Shown here: in pieces, positions 1 to 9,897 of the stretch
Numbering within the stretch: the stretch's first letter is position 1
Layout of the letters: each line of letters opens with the position of its first letter
Assembly: GCA_937950315.1 (NCBI GenBank)
Contig: CALFDU010000059.1
Coordinates: 1 to 34,165 of the forward strand
Reading direction: 5' to 3'
Origin: an uncultured Saprospiraceae bacterium
GTDB lineage: Bacteria; Bacteroidota; Bacteroidia; Chitinophagales; Saprospiraceae
Length of the DNA stretch: 34,165 nt
Translations under genes and position numbers: made by a program
The notes under the pieces: generated by a model
What the model saw: only the letters and a program-made list of their open reading frames with translations
The model's database searches: none
Told to the model about the DNA's origin: nothing

Positions 1-3000
1 TGTTAATTGAATTTCAGATGAGGCAGGATTGGGATAGATATTTATTTGACTAGAGATTGATTCATCTTCTGTATCTGTTCCGATGATGCTTATACAGTCT
101 GAAACCGCAATGCATCCTGTAGGACCCATAAGTTGTACTTGGTAGTCTCCATCTACTTCCGGTGTGAAGGCTTGATTGGTTGCCCCATCAATCGGAGTAG
201 AAATATCGTTGCAGTCAAACCATTGATAGGATACATCCACGGCAGAAGCGGTGGCTGTAGCCTCACTTAGGCTTATTTCATTGTTTATGTTATCAACTGT
301 GATATTGAACGTGAAGATGCTGTCACAACCCAAGGTGGTTGTTTCATTGAAAACTATGCTTGTGTCATTTTCAATGCCGTCAATGATGATATCATTTATG
401 GTGATGGTTTCTCCTGAACAAACTATAAAATTTGCAACGTCATTATAAGAAGGAGAAACTGCAACGGTCGTTACTACAATGCTATCACAGCCATTGCTGC
501 CAGTAAACACACTCTCCTGTGTTATTTCTGATTCTATATTAGTAATGGCAGTGCCATCTGGGAATATGAATGTTTCCCCTTGGCAGACAAGACCATCTGC
601 AAAATCAAAGATAGGAGGAACAACCGTCAACTCCGTGGTTATGATACTATCACATCCATCGAATGTTGTAAAGAAGCTATCGTGGGAAAGATCTTCTGTG
701 ATGTCTATTTCTGTTGTGCCGTCAAAGAAGGTGAAATTGTCTCCACTACATATCATTTGCGTAAGCGTAAATTGATAGCTCTGTCTGGTAGCAATACTCG
801 TATGAATTATACTATCACAGCCAAATTGATTTTGTAAAGTGCTGGTCTGAGACATTCCTTGAGTAATTACTTGTTCGGTGCCATCTGGAAAAATAATATT
901 GTCACCAATGCACACCGAAGTAAAAATGCTTTCTTCTGTCCCTTCTTCAAGACTCAGATTGATCAATATGATACTGTCACACCCATTTGTTGTTTCTAAA
1001 AAACTCGTGTAACTAAAACCTTGGGTAAGGCCAGAGAAAGTGGTGCTATCTGGAAAAGTATAATCGCCGCCTAAGCATGCAATGTCGCTTTCAACAATAT
1101 TGTAATCTGGATATAGATCTACAATATAATTTACGATACTGTCACAAGTTCCGCCTGTAGGAAATGACAGGTCGTACACAGTATTGTCATTGATGGTAAG
1201 TGTATTCCCGTCAGGAAAAGTGTAATCTTCTCCTCGACATACTTGTATGAATTCTTGTGAATTGGGTGCTGGAATGATGGTCAATGAAGTGACGACCGTA
1301 CTATCACAATTAAACTGAGACAACAATTGTGAAGTATATGATTGCGAGTCAAGAATGATGTCACTTGTGCCATCAGGCCAGGTGTAGTTTTCACCTTGGC
1401 AGACCATAAATGATTCTGTAGTATTATAAGTCGGAACGACTTGGATATCTATCGTGATCAAACTATCACATCCTGCATTGGTAAGCAATGCAACTTCATA
1501 TGCCGCATCCATGGTTGCCACTGTTGAACTTCCATCTGGGAATGTAATTGTCTGACCTTCGCATGCTGTAAATGGAACAAGTATGTTATGCGTAGGCAAT
1601 ACTTGAAGATCTATTACGATTGTTGAATCACAACCATCTGGAAGAGGGTAGTTGAATAAATAGCTTCCTGTTTCATCATATGTTTGATCTTCAAATTGTA
1701 AAACTTCACCTTCGCAAATTTCAAAATCTAAAAAGGTATCATCTGGAGCAATACATCCACCTTCTATTATGGTGTGGACCTGATTGATGTCTGGATTGTT
1801 GATCGTCTGAACAAAACCGGATGGCCATCTGATGACCATGCGGTCAATGCTGGTAGCACCACCAATACCAAAATTTGCCGAAAGGGAATTGGTAATTCCA
1901 TAGGATTCCCCCGATCTGATTTCTCTTAACATCACACCCCATGCTCCATGCAATTCTATTCTCGCACCTATACCATTTACATTGGAATTGGTCCCTACCA
2001 AATTGGCTCGGAGCCAGTTGTTTCCTTCGCTGCTATTGAGAAACAATTTGTCAAAAACGTCTGTAGGTGTATTGAAGAATTCTCCAAAACCACCTACAAC
2101 ATCCAGGTAACCATCATTGTTGAGATCACCCAACGCAAATGATTGCATGGCATCCAAAGTCTGAAAGGCACTAAATATAGGTGTGAAAGTTTTGTTGCCA
2201 TTGTTTCTAAACATTCTGAAACCACCTTGCGAGCTGGTGATTAAAATATCAAGAAAAGTGTCGTTGTCAAAGTCGGCCATCTTGACCTGTATGCCCAATC
2301 CGTGATTGTCTATAGCAGGAGAAAATCCTGCTCCATTGGTGATATCTGTAAAGTTTCCATTACCATCGTTTTCATACAAGATACTCGCTTTGTCGTGGTT
2401 GACCAAAAAAGCATCTAAGTCTCCGTCATTGTCAATATCTCCAAAATCAATCGCCCAGGATTGAGCAAAAGGAACCAAACCTCGTTGCATGGCTACCTCA
2501 GTAAAATTTCCATTGCCATCATTTTCAAATAGCTGATTTATTCTGCGTGGGTCCATTGGGTCAGTAATGCCCAATCTGCATTTTGCAATATATAAATCTT
2601 GATCATGGTCGTTGTCGTAGTCGATCCACATAGAAGCATAGTTGCCAGAGTTGTCTGACATCTGCGTGGTTTCTGTATTGATCAAACTCGGATCATAGTT
2701 CAAGGTTTTCCCATCTCCTACATAAGGAAGATTGATTCCATTGTCGTTGCATACAAATAAATCTAAGTGGCCATCATTGTTTATATCCGCCATGTTGGAA
2801 GCTTGGGGAAGGATAGGAGGGCCGCTTAGGTTTTCTTCAATAAATGAGCTGCCTGTATCATCGGCCCATGCCATTCTATGAAAATCATTGGCAGTGGCTA
2901 GAAAAATATCGTTGTAACCATTTCTATCTACGTCACCGATGCATATTGACCAGACCGATTGAGGACTGACGATACCTGTTACATTGGAAGTAAAATCTCC

Positions 3001-3213
3001 ACTGGCTGTCTGCTCATCAATAACCAGTTGGGTAGTTGAGTGTAATCGGATGATGTCGTCGAGTCCATCTCCATTCATATCTACAACCCCAATGGCCGCA
3101 CCTGAGTTAACATTTTTATTGGCGAGCCTTTCGCTTGCTTCGACAAATGAGATCTGTGCAAAAATGATCTGTGCAAAACAGACAAACACGGCGGTAGTTA
3201 AGTTCTTTATCAT
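1..3213 (-). CDS. FG-GAP/ASPIC-UnbV secreted protein with nine GCDSI repeats (3' end outside window)
   Basis: The minus strand is open from an ATG at 3213 to the left edge, giving 1071 codons with no stop. It begins with a signal peptide (MIKNLTTAVFVCFAQIIFAQ). Residues about 25-390 contain repeated FG-GAP/VCBS motifs of the type D-x-N-x-D-G-x-x-D. An ASPIC/UnbV domain follows at about 392-475 (NGIGARIEL, FGIGG, IRWPSG). Residues about 485-980 are nine tandem units of roughly 54 residues, each with C-x-G-(E/D)-x-(Y/F)-x-F-(P)-D-G and a late (G)CDS(I/T/L). An Ig-like stretch and INIYPNPASSE, the start of a T9SS type A sorting domain, come last. It is therefore a surface or secreted protein exported by Sec and T9SS. 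The substrate is unknown; the propeller and repeats suggest adhesion or scaffolding. The stop codon lies beyond base 1. Confidence 0.9.
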   Translation of the reverse strand, partial: MIKNLTTAVFVCFAQIIFAQISFVEASERLANKNVNSGAAIGVVDMNGDGLDDIIRLHSTTQLVIDEQTASGDFTSNVTGIVSPQSVWSICIGDVDRNGYNDIFLATANDFHRMAWADDTGSSFIEENLSGPPILPQASNMADINNDGHLDLFVCNDNGINLPYVGDGKTLNYDPSLINTETTQMSDNSGNYASMWIDYDNDHDQDLYIAKCRLGITDPMDPRRINQLFENDGNGNFTEVAMQRGLVPFAQSWAIDFGDIDNDGDLDAFLVNHDKASILYENDGNGNFTDITNGAGFSPAIDNHGLGIQVKMADFDNDTFLDILITSSQGGFRMFRNNGNKTFTPIFSAFQTLDAMQSFALGDLNNDGYLDVVGGFGEFFNTPTDVFDKLFLNSSEGNNWLRANLVGTNSNVNGIGARIELHGAWGVMLREIRSGESYGITNSLSANFGIGGATSIDRMVIRWPSGFVQTINNPDINQVHTIIEGGCIAPDDTFLDFEICEGEVLQFEDQTYDETGSYLFNYPLPDGCDSTIVIDLQVLPTHNILVPFTACEGQTITFPDGSSTVATMDAAYEVALLTNAGCDSLITIDIQVVPTYNTTESFMVCQGENYTWPDGTSDIILDSQSYTSQLLSQFNCDSTVVTSLTIIPAPNSQEFIQVCRGEDYTFPDGNTLTINDNTVYDLSFPTGGTCDSIVNYIVDLYPDYNIVESDIACLGGDYTFPDSTTFSGLTQGFSYTSFLETTNGCDSIILINLSLEEGTEESIFTSVCIGDNIIFPDGTEQVITQGMSQTSTLQNQFGCDSIIHTSIATRQSYQFTLTQMICSGDNFTFFDGTTEIDITEDLSHDSFFTTFDGCDSIITTELTVVPPIFDFADGLVCQGETFIFPDGTAITNIESEITQESVFTGSNGCDSIVVTTVAVSPSYNDVANFIVCSGETITINDIIIDGIENDTSIVFNETTTLGCDSIFTFNITVDNINNEISLSEATATASAVDVSYQWFDCNDISTPIDGATNQAFTPEVDGDYQVQLMGPTGCIAVSDCISIIGTDTEDESISSQINIYPNPASSEIQLT
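282..1765 (-). repeat. Nine tandem ~163-bp coding repeats (54-aa GCDSI modules)
   Basis: Within the large left-hand gene the codons for the (G)CDS(I/T/L) signature recur near 322, 484, 648, 813, 975, 1140, 1300, 1464 and 1628, a regular spacing of about 163 bp. The DNA copies are diverged, and only short stretches such as the complement of CTATCACA are shared. These are old protein-level repeats rather than a recent DNA expansion. Similar modules are common in very large Bacteroidota exoproteins. Confidence 0.8.
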
Positions 3214-3335
3214 ATTTGTGACTATAGCTTCAGTGTGTAAATTATAACATGTTGAAATAATTGCAATGATGGGGTCAAGACATTAACGTTTCTAAAGTCT
3301 TTTCGCTCCCTTAAATCCAAACTAATAGGTACTTC

Positions 3336-4808
3336 TTAGTATTTGGCCGCCTTCTTTCCTGGGTCGCTGGCGCTTATGAATTCACGCAAGTGCTCATTTG
3401 CGGAAGCGAGATCTTCCGAACGAAGATACATCATGTGCCCACTGCGGTAACCCTTAAAGCTCATGCGATCTTTCAACCGGCCAGAAGGGTCCAATTGCCA
3501 CATGGTGTACTTGGCATCAAAGTAAGTAGTGGCTCCATCAAAGTAGCCCGATTGAATCATGACATTGAGGTACGGATTCTGCGCCATGGCTTGACGCAAA
3601 TTGCTGCCAGTATTGTCATTATCGCGATCCCAAGGACGGACAGGTCCAAACATGTTGTACTTGATGTCTGTGTCATACTCAAGGTAGTGCTTGATGTAAT
3701 GGTTGATGGCTGGTGTAAAGGAATGCAGCCATGAAGTCAATTCCGAATTGTAGTCTGGACTATCACCTGCATTCATTTTATCAATTCCAAGATAACGTGA
3801 GTCAAGACGTCCGACGGTAAAGCCATCATCTCTTCTTAGTTCCTTCCAGAAAAAGCGAGTAGAAACATCCAGGTTGTGCTGTAAGATTACCTCCTCAGAG
3901 ATGCCAGAGTAATAGGCCATTTTTGACGCAACCTCTGATCTTTTTTTATCATCCAAAAATCCTCCCATAGCGATGGCAGGGATGAGTTCATTGATGGCAT
4001 ATTCTTCCGATTCTGCAAGGACTTCATCGAGGTCTTTTTGTTGAAGCGCTTCAGGTAATTTTTTTTGATACCATGCTGCTGCCGTAAAGTAAGGCAGTCT
4101 ATTGGCAGACTTGACAGGTCCTTCTCTGTCGATCCCAAGGTCTGTCGGAGAGACAAGAATTACTCCATTGAGGTACATCCATTGTCTGTTTTGGAGTTCA
4201 AGCGCAAGGCCAGAAACACGTGTTGTTCCATAGCTTTCTCCGATCAGATATTTTGGCGAAGTCCAACGATCGTTTCTGCTAACAAAAGAGTTGATCCACT
4301 CCGCAAGATATTTTATATCGGCATTGACTCCAAAGAAGGTTTCTCTATCTACTTCCTTGTCAAGAATTCTAGAATATCCTGTGTTGACAGGATTGACAAA
4401 TACGATATCAGCGACATCAATGATCGAATGTGGATTGGATTTAACTCCGTATGGTTGCACTGGGTAACCTTCATCATCTACATTCAGAATCATCGGTCCT
4501 GTGTAAGCTACATGCATCCAGACCGACGCTGAGCCAGGACCTCCATTGAATGAAATAACCAAAGGTCGGGTTGATCTATCGGATATTCCGTCTCTGGTAT
4601 AATAAGTATAGAACAAGGAAGCAATGGCTTTTCCATCCTCATCCCAGACTGGCTGGGTTCCGCATTGTGCTGTGTAACTGACCGGCTGCCCTTTAATGGT
4701 TGTCTTGTGTTTGGTTATGATAGTGGATTCAGCTTCAAGCATTCTATCCTGAGCAGAAGCAAAAAATGACGAAAAGAGACAAAAAATGAAGATTATACCT
4801 TGTTTCAT
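3336..4808 (-). CDS. Peptidase S10 family serine carboxypeptidase-like protein
   Basis: The 490-residue product starts with a signal peptide (MKQGIIFIFCLFSSFFASAQ), so it is exported. It carries the hallmarks of peptidase family S10: the SFNGGPGSASVW oxyanion-hole motif at about 86-97, the nucleophile motif GESYG with Ser192, the acid Asp424 in SGYFDGAT and the histidine His458 in GYRSGHMM. Length and motif order match serine carboxypeptidases, which remove C-terminal residues from peptides. It probably acts in the periplasm or outside the cell during peptide scavenging. It lies upstream of, and on the same strand as, the FG-GAP gene with a 122-bp gap that contains no clear terminator. It diverges from the M43 protease gene. 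No T9SS tail is visible; the C-terminus is short and basic (KKAAKY). Confidence 0.92.
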   Translation of the reverse strand: MKQGIIFIFCLFSSFFASAQDRMLEAESTIITKHKTTIKGQPVSYTAQCGTQPVWDEDGKAIASLFYTYYTRDGISDRSTRPLVISFNGGPGSASVWMHVAYTGPMILNVDDEGYPVQPYGVKSNPHSIIDVADIVFVNPVNTGYSRILDKEVDRETFFGVNADIKYLAEWINSFVSRNDRWTSPKYLIGESYGTTRVSGLALELQNRQWMYLNGVILVSPTDLGIDREGPVKSANRLPYFTAAAWYQKKLPEALQQKDLDEVLAESEEYAINELIPAIAMGGFLDDKKRSEVASKMAYYSGISEEVILQHNLDVSTRFFWKELRRDDGFTVGRLDSRYLGIDKMNAGDSPDYNSELTSWLHSFTPAINHYIKHYLEYDTDIKYNMFGPVRPWDRDNDNTGSNLRQAMAQNPYLNVMIQSGYFDGATTYFDAKYTMWQLDPSGRLKDRMSFKGYRSGHMMYLRSEDLASANEHLREFISASDPGKKAAKY

Positions 4809-4985
4809 GATGTGTTATTTCCAGTAAATTAAAAATATTTAAGCTTTTCTACTAAAAATGACGTGAATGAGAATAAAATTGGAAGAATTGCTGTTAAATT
4901 ATCTCTATATTTAGACTTACAATCCGTTGTAGTCACACCCTATCTTCCTTATATTTCTATATTACCAATAAGGCAATTAAAGCAT

Positions 4986-7388
4986 ATGAATTTTTCTTTT
5001 TTACTTAAGAATGCATTGGCATTGAGCATCGCTATGCTATTCAGCATTAACCCAATTTTTTCACAAGAATCTCGTACGTGTGCGGCTATGGACCATCTAG
5101 AAGACATGATGGAAAAGGATCCTACGATGAAAGAAAGAAGAATTCAGATAGAGCAGGATATTCAAGATTACATCAATAACCCTTTGAGAGAGGAAGATGG
5201 TGATGTTGTCATCATACCAATTGTATTTCATATTATTCACAATGGAGATGCAATCGGAAGCAATGAGAATATTGCAGAGATATATATTCAAGCACAGCTT
5301 GATCAGTTAAACGATGATTTCAGAAGAACCAATTCTGATGCTGATGGGACATGGGCGCAAGCGGCAGATACTGAAGTAGAGTTTTGCCTAGCTGAAGTGG
5401 ATCCCAATGGAAACGCAACAACTGGAATCATAAGACACAACATATCAGGTGGTCCTTGGGGACCCAATAATTTTGATAATACCGTCAAGCCACAGACAGT
5501 CTGGGATAGAGATAACTATCTTAATTTTTGGAGTGCAGATTTATCTGGAGGACTGCTAGGTTATGCACAATTTCCAGGTGGGCCTGCCAATACCGATGGT
5601 GTAGTTTGTCTCTATAGTTCTGTCGGGTCGATAGATACACCCAATCCGCAAGGAGGTGTTTTTGATTTAGGTCGTACTGGAACCCATGAAGTCGGACACT
5701 GGTTGAATTGTTTCCATATATGGGGTGACGATGGTACGAGTTGTAATGGATCAGACAACTGTGCTGATACACCAAATCAATCAACAGATACTGGAGGTTG
5801 TCCTAGTGGAGTGCAGACGGATGCTTGTTCGCCAACCGCTCCAGGATACATGTATCAGAATTATATGGATTATTCCAATGATGCCTGCATGAATATATTT
5901 ACAGAAGATCAGAGAATGAGGATGCACGCGGTACTTGATGGATCTCGATCGTCATTGAAGACGGCAAGTTGCGGTGCGGCAGATCCAGTGGCGCCTACAG
6001 CCGATTTCTCTCCAGATAGTGGCACTCAGTCAGTGTGTGGAACATCCACCTCAATAAGTTTTACGGATGCATCAACAGGAGTTCCTACCTCATGGGCATG
6101 GACTTTTTCTGGAGCAGCTGTGAGTCCGACAAGTTCGAATGCACAAAACCCAACAGTCACTGCCAACGCTTCTGGAAACTTGGTTGCAACACTGACGGTA
6201 ACCAATGCAATAGGAAATGATACACATTCAGGAACGATTGTTATAGATTTATTACCAACATCTGATCCTGCATGTCAGGTACAACCATGTTTGGATTTTG
6301 ATGGAGGTCCATATAATAATTTTAATTATGCAGATGCCTGTGCCATTGGAGGATGTCCTGAAATAGAAGAGGATTTTGAAGTGTGGGAAAATGAGGCTTA
6401 CATTTTGGCTGGTTTAAAAAGTGGCTTGAGTTATACTTTTGAATTTTGTGATGGATATTCCGCAACGACTTGGGATGCAGTGATCACTTTGGGTGAATAT
6501 GATAATGGAACTGGTGAAGCAGTTCCAAATTCGCAAATCGCATGGATCAATGGTTGTTCGTTGACCTTTACCGCGCCAGCAGATGGTGATTATATTATGG
6601 TATTGAGTGGAGAGAGTAACTGCGGCGGCAATGAGAATCAAACCGACAATGGGGTGCCTACATTTGGATGTAATACAGATTGTGCTTCTCAATGTGGATT
6701 GTTGTTTACAGACAGTGGCGGTTTGGATTTTAATCACCCGAATCAGCAAGATAGAACCTATGTGTTGTGTCCAGATGATCCTACCTGTGAAGTGACTGAA
6801 GTTGCTTTTACTTCTTTTGAATTGGAGGACACCTATGATTTCTTGACGGCGTATGATGGTGATGATGCTACGGCAACATTGATCGGAGAATATACGGGTA
6901 CCAATAGTCCTGGGACTTTGACATCCACACACAGTACAGGTTGTTTGACATTTGTATTTGCGAGTGATCAAGCTGTAACGGAAGCAGGATGGGAAGCAGA
7001 TGTTACGTGTATTGACGATGGTTCTTGTGCGGATGATTGTCCTGATGATTACGCTGGCGCAAATGCACTTTCTGGTTCAGAAAATGGGACTGGAGGGGTA
7101 AACAACAATGGTGATTATGAAACCAACGGAGAGATTGAGTCTACCCAATTGATTAACGGGGGCGCTGTGGATTATGATTCTGGCGTTTCTGTAGAATTAG
7201 ATAGTGGTTTTGAAGTTGTGGCTGGTGCAGAAGTCGATGTGTTTATCGATGGATGTAATGATGGTGCTGGAGGAAATACCTTAACGAGCAATGATCACAC
7301 AGATCGTCGAGTGCGAAACAACGGAAAATCAAGAACGGGTATCGACAAAAATCCAAGCGAAACAACCCATTCAAAAATGAAGGAGTAA
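4986..7388 (+). CDS. Secreted M43-family metalloprotease with PKD and CUB-like domains
   Basis: The ATG at 4986 gives a clean signal peptide (MNFSFLLKNALALSIAMLFS...FSQ). The upstream in-frame ATG at 4863 would bury it, so the later start was chosen, giving 800 residues. The zinc site HEVGHWLNCFH (His234, Glu235, His238, His244) with a Met-turn NYMDYSND (Met294) is typical of pappalysin family M43. A PKD domain lies at about 336-420 and a CUB-like domain at about 606-720. Near the C-terminus is a YDSGVSVELDSGFEV module, like the 3-coathanger stack domain seen in Lewinella-type exoproteins. The last 45 residues are polar and basic with no YPNP sorting motif. It is a likely extracellular endoprotease in a protein-degrading neighbourhood with the divergent S10 peptidase. 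Confidence 0.9.
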   Translation: MNFSFLLKNALALSIAMLFSINPIFSQESRTCAAMDHLEDMMEKDPTMKERRIQIEQDIQDYINNPLREEDGDVVIIPIVFHIIHNGDAIGSNENIAEIYIQAQLDQLNDDFRRTNSDADGTWAQAADTEVEFCLAEVDPNGNATTGIIRHNISGGPWGPNNFDNTVKPQTVWDRDNYLNFWSADLSGGLLGYAQFPGGPANTDGVVCLYSSVGSIDTPNPQGGVFDLGRTGTHEVGHWLNCFHIWGDDGTSCNGSDNCADTPNQSTDTGGCPSGVQTDACSPTAPGYMYQNYMDYSNDACMNIFTEDQRMRMHAVLDGSRSSLKTASCGAADPVAPTADFSPDSGTQSVCGTSTSISFTDASTGVPTSWAWTFSGAAVSPTSSNAQNPTVTANASGNLVATLTVTNAIGNDTHSGTIVIDLLPTSDPACQVQPCLDFDGGPYNNFNYADACAIGGCPEIEEDFEVWENEAYILAGLKSGLSYTFEFCDGYSATTWDAVITLGEYDNGTGEAVPNSQIAWINGCSLTFTAPADGDYIMVLSGESNCGGNENQTDNGVPTFGCNTDCASQCGLLFTDSGGLDFNHPNQQDRTYVLCPDDPTCEVTEVAFTSFELEDTYDFLTAYDGDDATATLIGEYTGTNSPGTLTSTHSTGCLTFVFASDQAVTEAGWEADVTCIDDGSCADDCPDDYAGANALSGSENGTGGVNNNGDYETNGEIESTQLINGGAVDYDSGVSVELDSGFEVVAGAEVDVFIDGCNDGAGGNTLTSNDHTDRRVRNNGKSRTGIDKNPSETTHSKMKE

Positions 7389-7449
7389 TTGAATATTCCT
7401 TTTTCTTGAATTTACTATGTAATTTGTGTTTTCATACTTTGAAGCATAG

Positions 7450-8859
7450 ATGATAAAGTCCACAACTTTCAAAAAAATCCTTGCCCTCTGTGGCTTTAGC
7501 CTAGTACTATGCTTATTGAGCATACAGGTAGGACACAATTGGGGTGGAGATTTTTCAATGTATCTTGCTCAGACCAAATCTTTGTTACAGGGTAATCTAG
7601 ATGAATTGTATGCGATCAATGAGTATGCAATGGAGCAATCGGATCTTCCTTTTGGTCCCAGTTTGTATCCTATGGGTTATTCGATATTGTTGACCCCTTT
7701 ATATTATTTATTTGGTTCTAATCTGATTGTTTTAAAGATATTCAGCGCTTTGTTTTTCGTTGGATGTATTCCTTTGGTTTTTAATATTCTACGATCCTTG
7801 GCATTCAAAAAGCGGATAGCTTTTTATGCCACTGTGCTGTTTGCCATCAACTATCAATTTGTTTTTATGTCGGATAGTTTGGGATCAGATATTCCTGCTA
7901 TGTTTTTCAGTTTTCTAGCATTGGATTTAATGCTAAAGTCTCGAGATAATGATCATTGGATTTATGCCACAACAATCGGTTTGGTGATATTTGTTACCTA
8001 CATTACACGCACTGCCGGATTGGTATTGATTCCTACTTTGTTGGTTTTTCATATCTGTTTCTTGATAAAAACCAAGAAATGGAAATTCTTCAATGTAGCA
8101 CTGCCATACTTGGTATTTGTCCTTTGTTATTTTATTTATGGACAATTTTTTGAAAGCATCGATGGGAAGTATTTAGATTTAATTGACAATGTCAGTGTAC
8201 AATCAATTTGGCAGAATGTATTGGGCTATGGAGAGTTTTTGATGGAATTTTTGGTGAGTACTAAGTTTTTACCTAGAGCGATCGTAGTACTAGGTGCTTT
8301 GGTTTTCTTTCCATTATTCGTGTTAGGAATCATTCCTTTGATCAACAGAGACAATTTGTTTTTGATGTGCTTTTGTGCGTCGATGTTGGTGTTGTATATT
8401 CTCTATCCTTTTACATCTATACGATTCGTGATTCCACTTTCAGCTTTTGTTATTTATGTCATCTTAAATGGAATTCATGAATTGGAGCTGAAGTTTTTTG
8501 AAGACTTTCCACTCACAAAGTGGCTTGGTTTTGCTTTGATTTTGGGAATGTTGTTCCAAAGCATTTTGGTGATTGTCGTCCATACTAAAGAAGGAACCAA
8601 CGATGCATTGACGCCGGAGATGCAATCCATCTATCAATACATCAATGCAGAGATTTCAGATGATAAAATCTTTGTATTTCATAAGCCAAGAGTCCTGCGT
8701 TATTTTACAGATAACAATGGCTTTATGCTAGAAGATTTTTCAAGCCCCAAAGTAAATCAAGCAGACCATCTTTTGGTCCCCAAAAATGAGATCAATTATC
8801 CAGGTTTTAAAATTCAGAAATCCTGGGATCATTTTCAATTAATGACGAGAACAGAATAA
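7450..8859 (+). CDS. GT-C fold membrane glycosyltransferase-like protein (ArnT/PMT type)
   Basis: This 469-residue integral membrane protein has about ten hydrophobic helices. The first loop after the first helix, with HNWGGDFSMYLAQTKSLLQG, places an acidic residue where GT-C enzymes carry their catalytic Asp. A later SLYPMGYSILLTPLYY segment is typical of family 39-like transferases that use polyprenyl-phosphate sugars. About 100 residues at the C-terminus form a soluble tail. The enzyme would transfer a sugar at the periplasmic face of the inner membrane to an acceptor that cannot be named from sequence. It follows the M43 gene by 61 bp on the same strand. Its stop at 8857-8859 directly abuts the stop of the convergent bestrophin gene with no spacer. 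Confidence 0.75.
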   Translation: MIKSTTFKKILALCGFSLVLCLLSIQVGHNWGGDFSMYLAQTKSLLQGNLDELYAINEYAMEQSDLPFGPSLYPMGYSILLTPLYYLFGSNLIVLKIFSALFFVGCIPLVFNILRSLAFKKRIAFYATVLFAINYQFVFMSDSLGSDIPAMFFSFLALDLMLKSRDNDHWIYATTIGLVIFVTYITRTAGLVLIPTLLVFHICFLIKTKKWKFFNVALPYLVFVLCYFIYGQFFESIDGKYLDLIDNVSVQSIWQNVLGYGEFLMEFLVSTKFLPRAIVVLGALVFFPLFVLGIIPLINRDNLFLMCFCASMLVLYILYPFTSIRFVIPLSAFVIYVILNGIHELELKFFEDFPLTKWLGFALILGMLFQSILVIVVHTKEGTNDALTPEMQSIYQYINAEISDDKIFVFHKPRVLRYFTDNNGFMLEDFSSPKVNQADHLLVPKNEINYPGFKIQKSWDHFQLMTRTE

Positions 8860-9897
8860 TTACATAAGTACCCCATCCACCGCTTCAATAGAAGGAGGTA
8901 GATCCGTTTCATTCAACATTTCTCTCAAGTCAATTTCAATTACCCGACACAGGGACAACATAGGAATATCGTTGCCCAATCCTTCAAATGGATTTTCGGA
9001 ATAATCACCGACCAGCTCCATTACCAAATAAATCCAAGCGACTAGTATAGAAAAAGGGATCGAAACCCAAGGCCCCAATTCACCCAATTTGTGAAATTCA
9101 GATACCATTGGAAATGGAAGTAGGAAGATAAAAATACCCACAAAGATGATGCTCATACCTCCATACTGTCGAGGTAGGGGGAATTTTTTTATCCGCTCGC
9201 ACTTTCCTTGCCAATCATAAAATAGGTTGAGAATATTTTGAAGCTCCATATGACGGAAATCATCAATCAAGTTCAACTTCCTCAATTCCTTTAGATCTTG
9301 TCCTTGATAATCGATGATCTGAGTAGCGGTATTTTTGTAATTAATCAATGTGTCTATTTCGTCCTTTGGCAACAAGGTCTCAAGTTCGATTTCAGTAACT
9401 CCATCTTTTAACATACCGACTCCGTAGGTCATTTTCCTTCTTTCATTGAGCTTTGTTACATGTCCTCCTTGGCCTAAGTGCTCCCATGGAGTTGGGATGA
9501 GTAGTTGATTTCTTAAAGTGTACAGCCAGGCAATATGTCTATAGATTAATCTTTGTTTGACATTGTATATTTCCTCTTCAGCCATATCAGTTTCAGTGAA
9601 TTGGTTGCTGATGTAATTGTTGATATTGGAACCCCAAGCTCGACTGCTGTTAATGATAGAGCCCCAAATTTTCCTTGCCTCCCAAAGTCTGTCATAGGCT
9701 TGATTGTTTTTAAAACCTACGTAGAAGGCAACAGCAGTACCTATAACAGATATAGGAACCCAAGGCACATCTAGCCACATGTCGTGAAAAATACTGTGGA
9801 GCACTGTAACTAAAATCATCCAGGCCGAGATCCATATTAAATGACCACCCGTAAATCTCATCAATCCTCTAAAGCTAATATTCTTTTTTATAAACAT
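8860..9897 (-). CDS. Bestrophin-like (UPF0187) membrane channel protein
   Basis: The product resembles the bacterial bestrophin family: an N-terminal FRGLMRFTGGHLIW region, a transmembrane segment, then VAFYVGFKNNQAYDRLWEAR (about residues 60-80) followed by WGSIINSSRAW, the family's most conserved stretch. A second hydrophobic pair lies near 240-300. Bestrophins are pentameric anion or cation channels in the inner membrane. I prefer the ATG at 9897 (MFIKKNISFRG) because homologues begin just before this motif. An in-frame ATG at 9951 would add 18 residues and overlap the divergent promoter region. It converges directly on the glycosyltransferase gene and diverges from the LytTR regulator gene across about 119 bp. 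Confidence 0.85.
   Translation of the reverse strand: MFIKKNISFRGLMRFTGGHLIWISAWMILVTVLHSIFHDMWLDVPWVPISVIGTAVAFYVGFKNNQAYDRLWEARKIWGSIINSSRAWGSNINNYISNQFTETDMAEEEIYNVKQRLIYRHIAWLYTLRNQLLIPTPWEHLGQGGHVTKLNERRKMTYGVGMLKDGVTEIELETLLPKDEIDTLINYKNTATQIIDYQGQDLKELRKLNLIDDFRHMELQNILNLFYDWQGKCERIKKFPLPRQYGGMSIIFVGIFIFLLPFPMVSEFHKLGELGPWVSIPFSILVAWIYLVMELVGDYSENPFEGLGNDIPMLSLCRVIEIDLREMLNETDLPPSIEAVDGVLM

Noticed and set aside
479-775. Plus-strand ORFs within 251-837
   Set aside because: They run antisense to the well-supported FG-GAP/GCDSI-repeat protein and have no signal peptide or domain.
282-1765. Regular ~163-bp spacing taken as a CRISPR-like or satellite array
   Set aside because: The spacing is far too long for CRISPR, the copies are diverged at DNA level, and the period is an exact protein module within an open frame.
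4863-4985. Upstream start for the M43 protease
   Set aside because: It places 41 residues before a clean signal peptide, so the ATG at 4986 is better.
6414-6971. 185-codon minus-strand ORF
   Set aside because: It is antisense to the PKD/CUB-like part of the M43 protease, which has clear domains and codon patterns.
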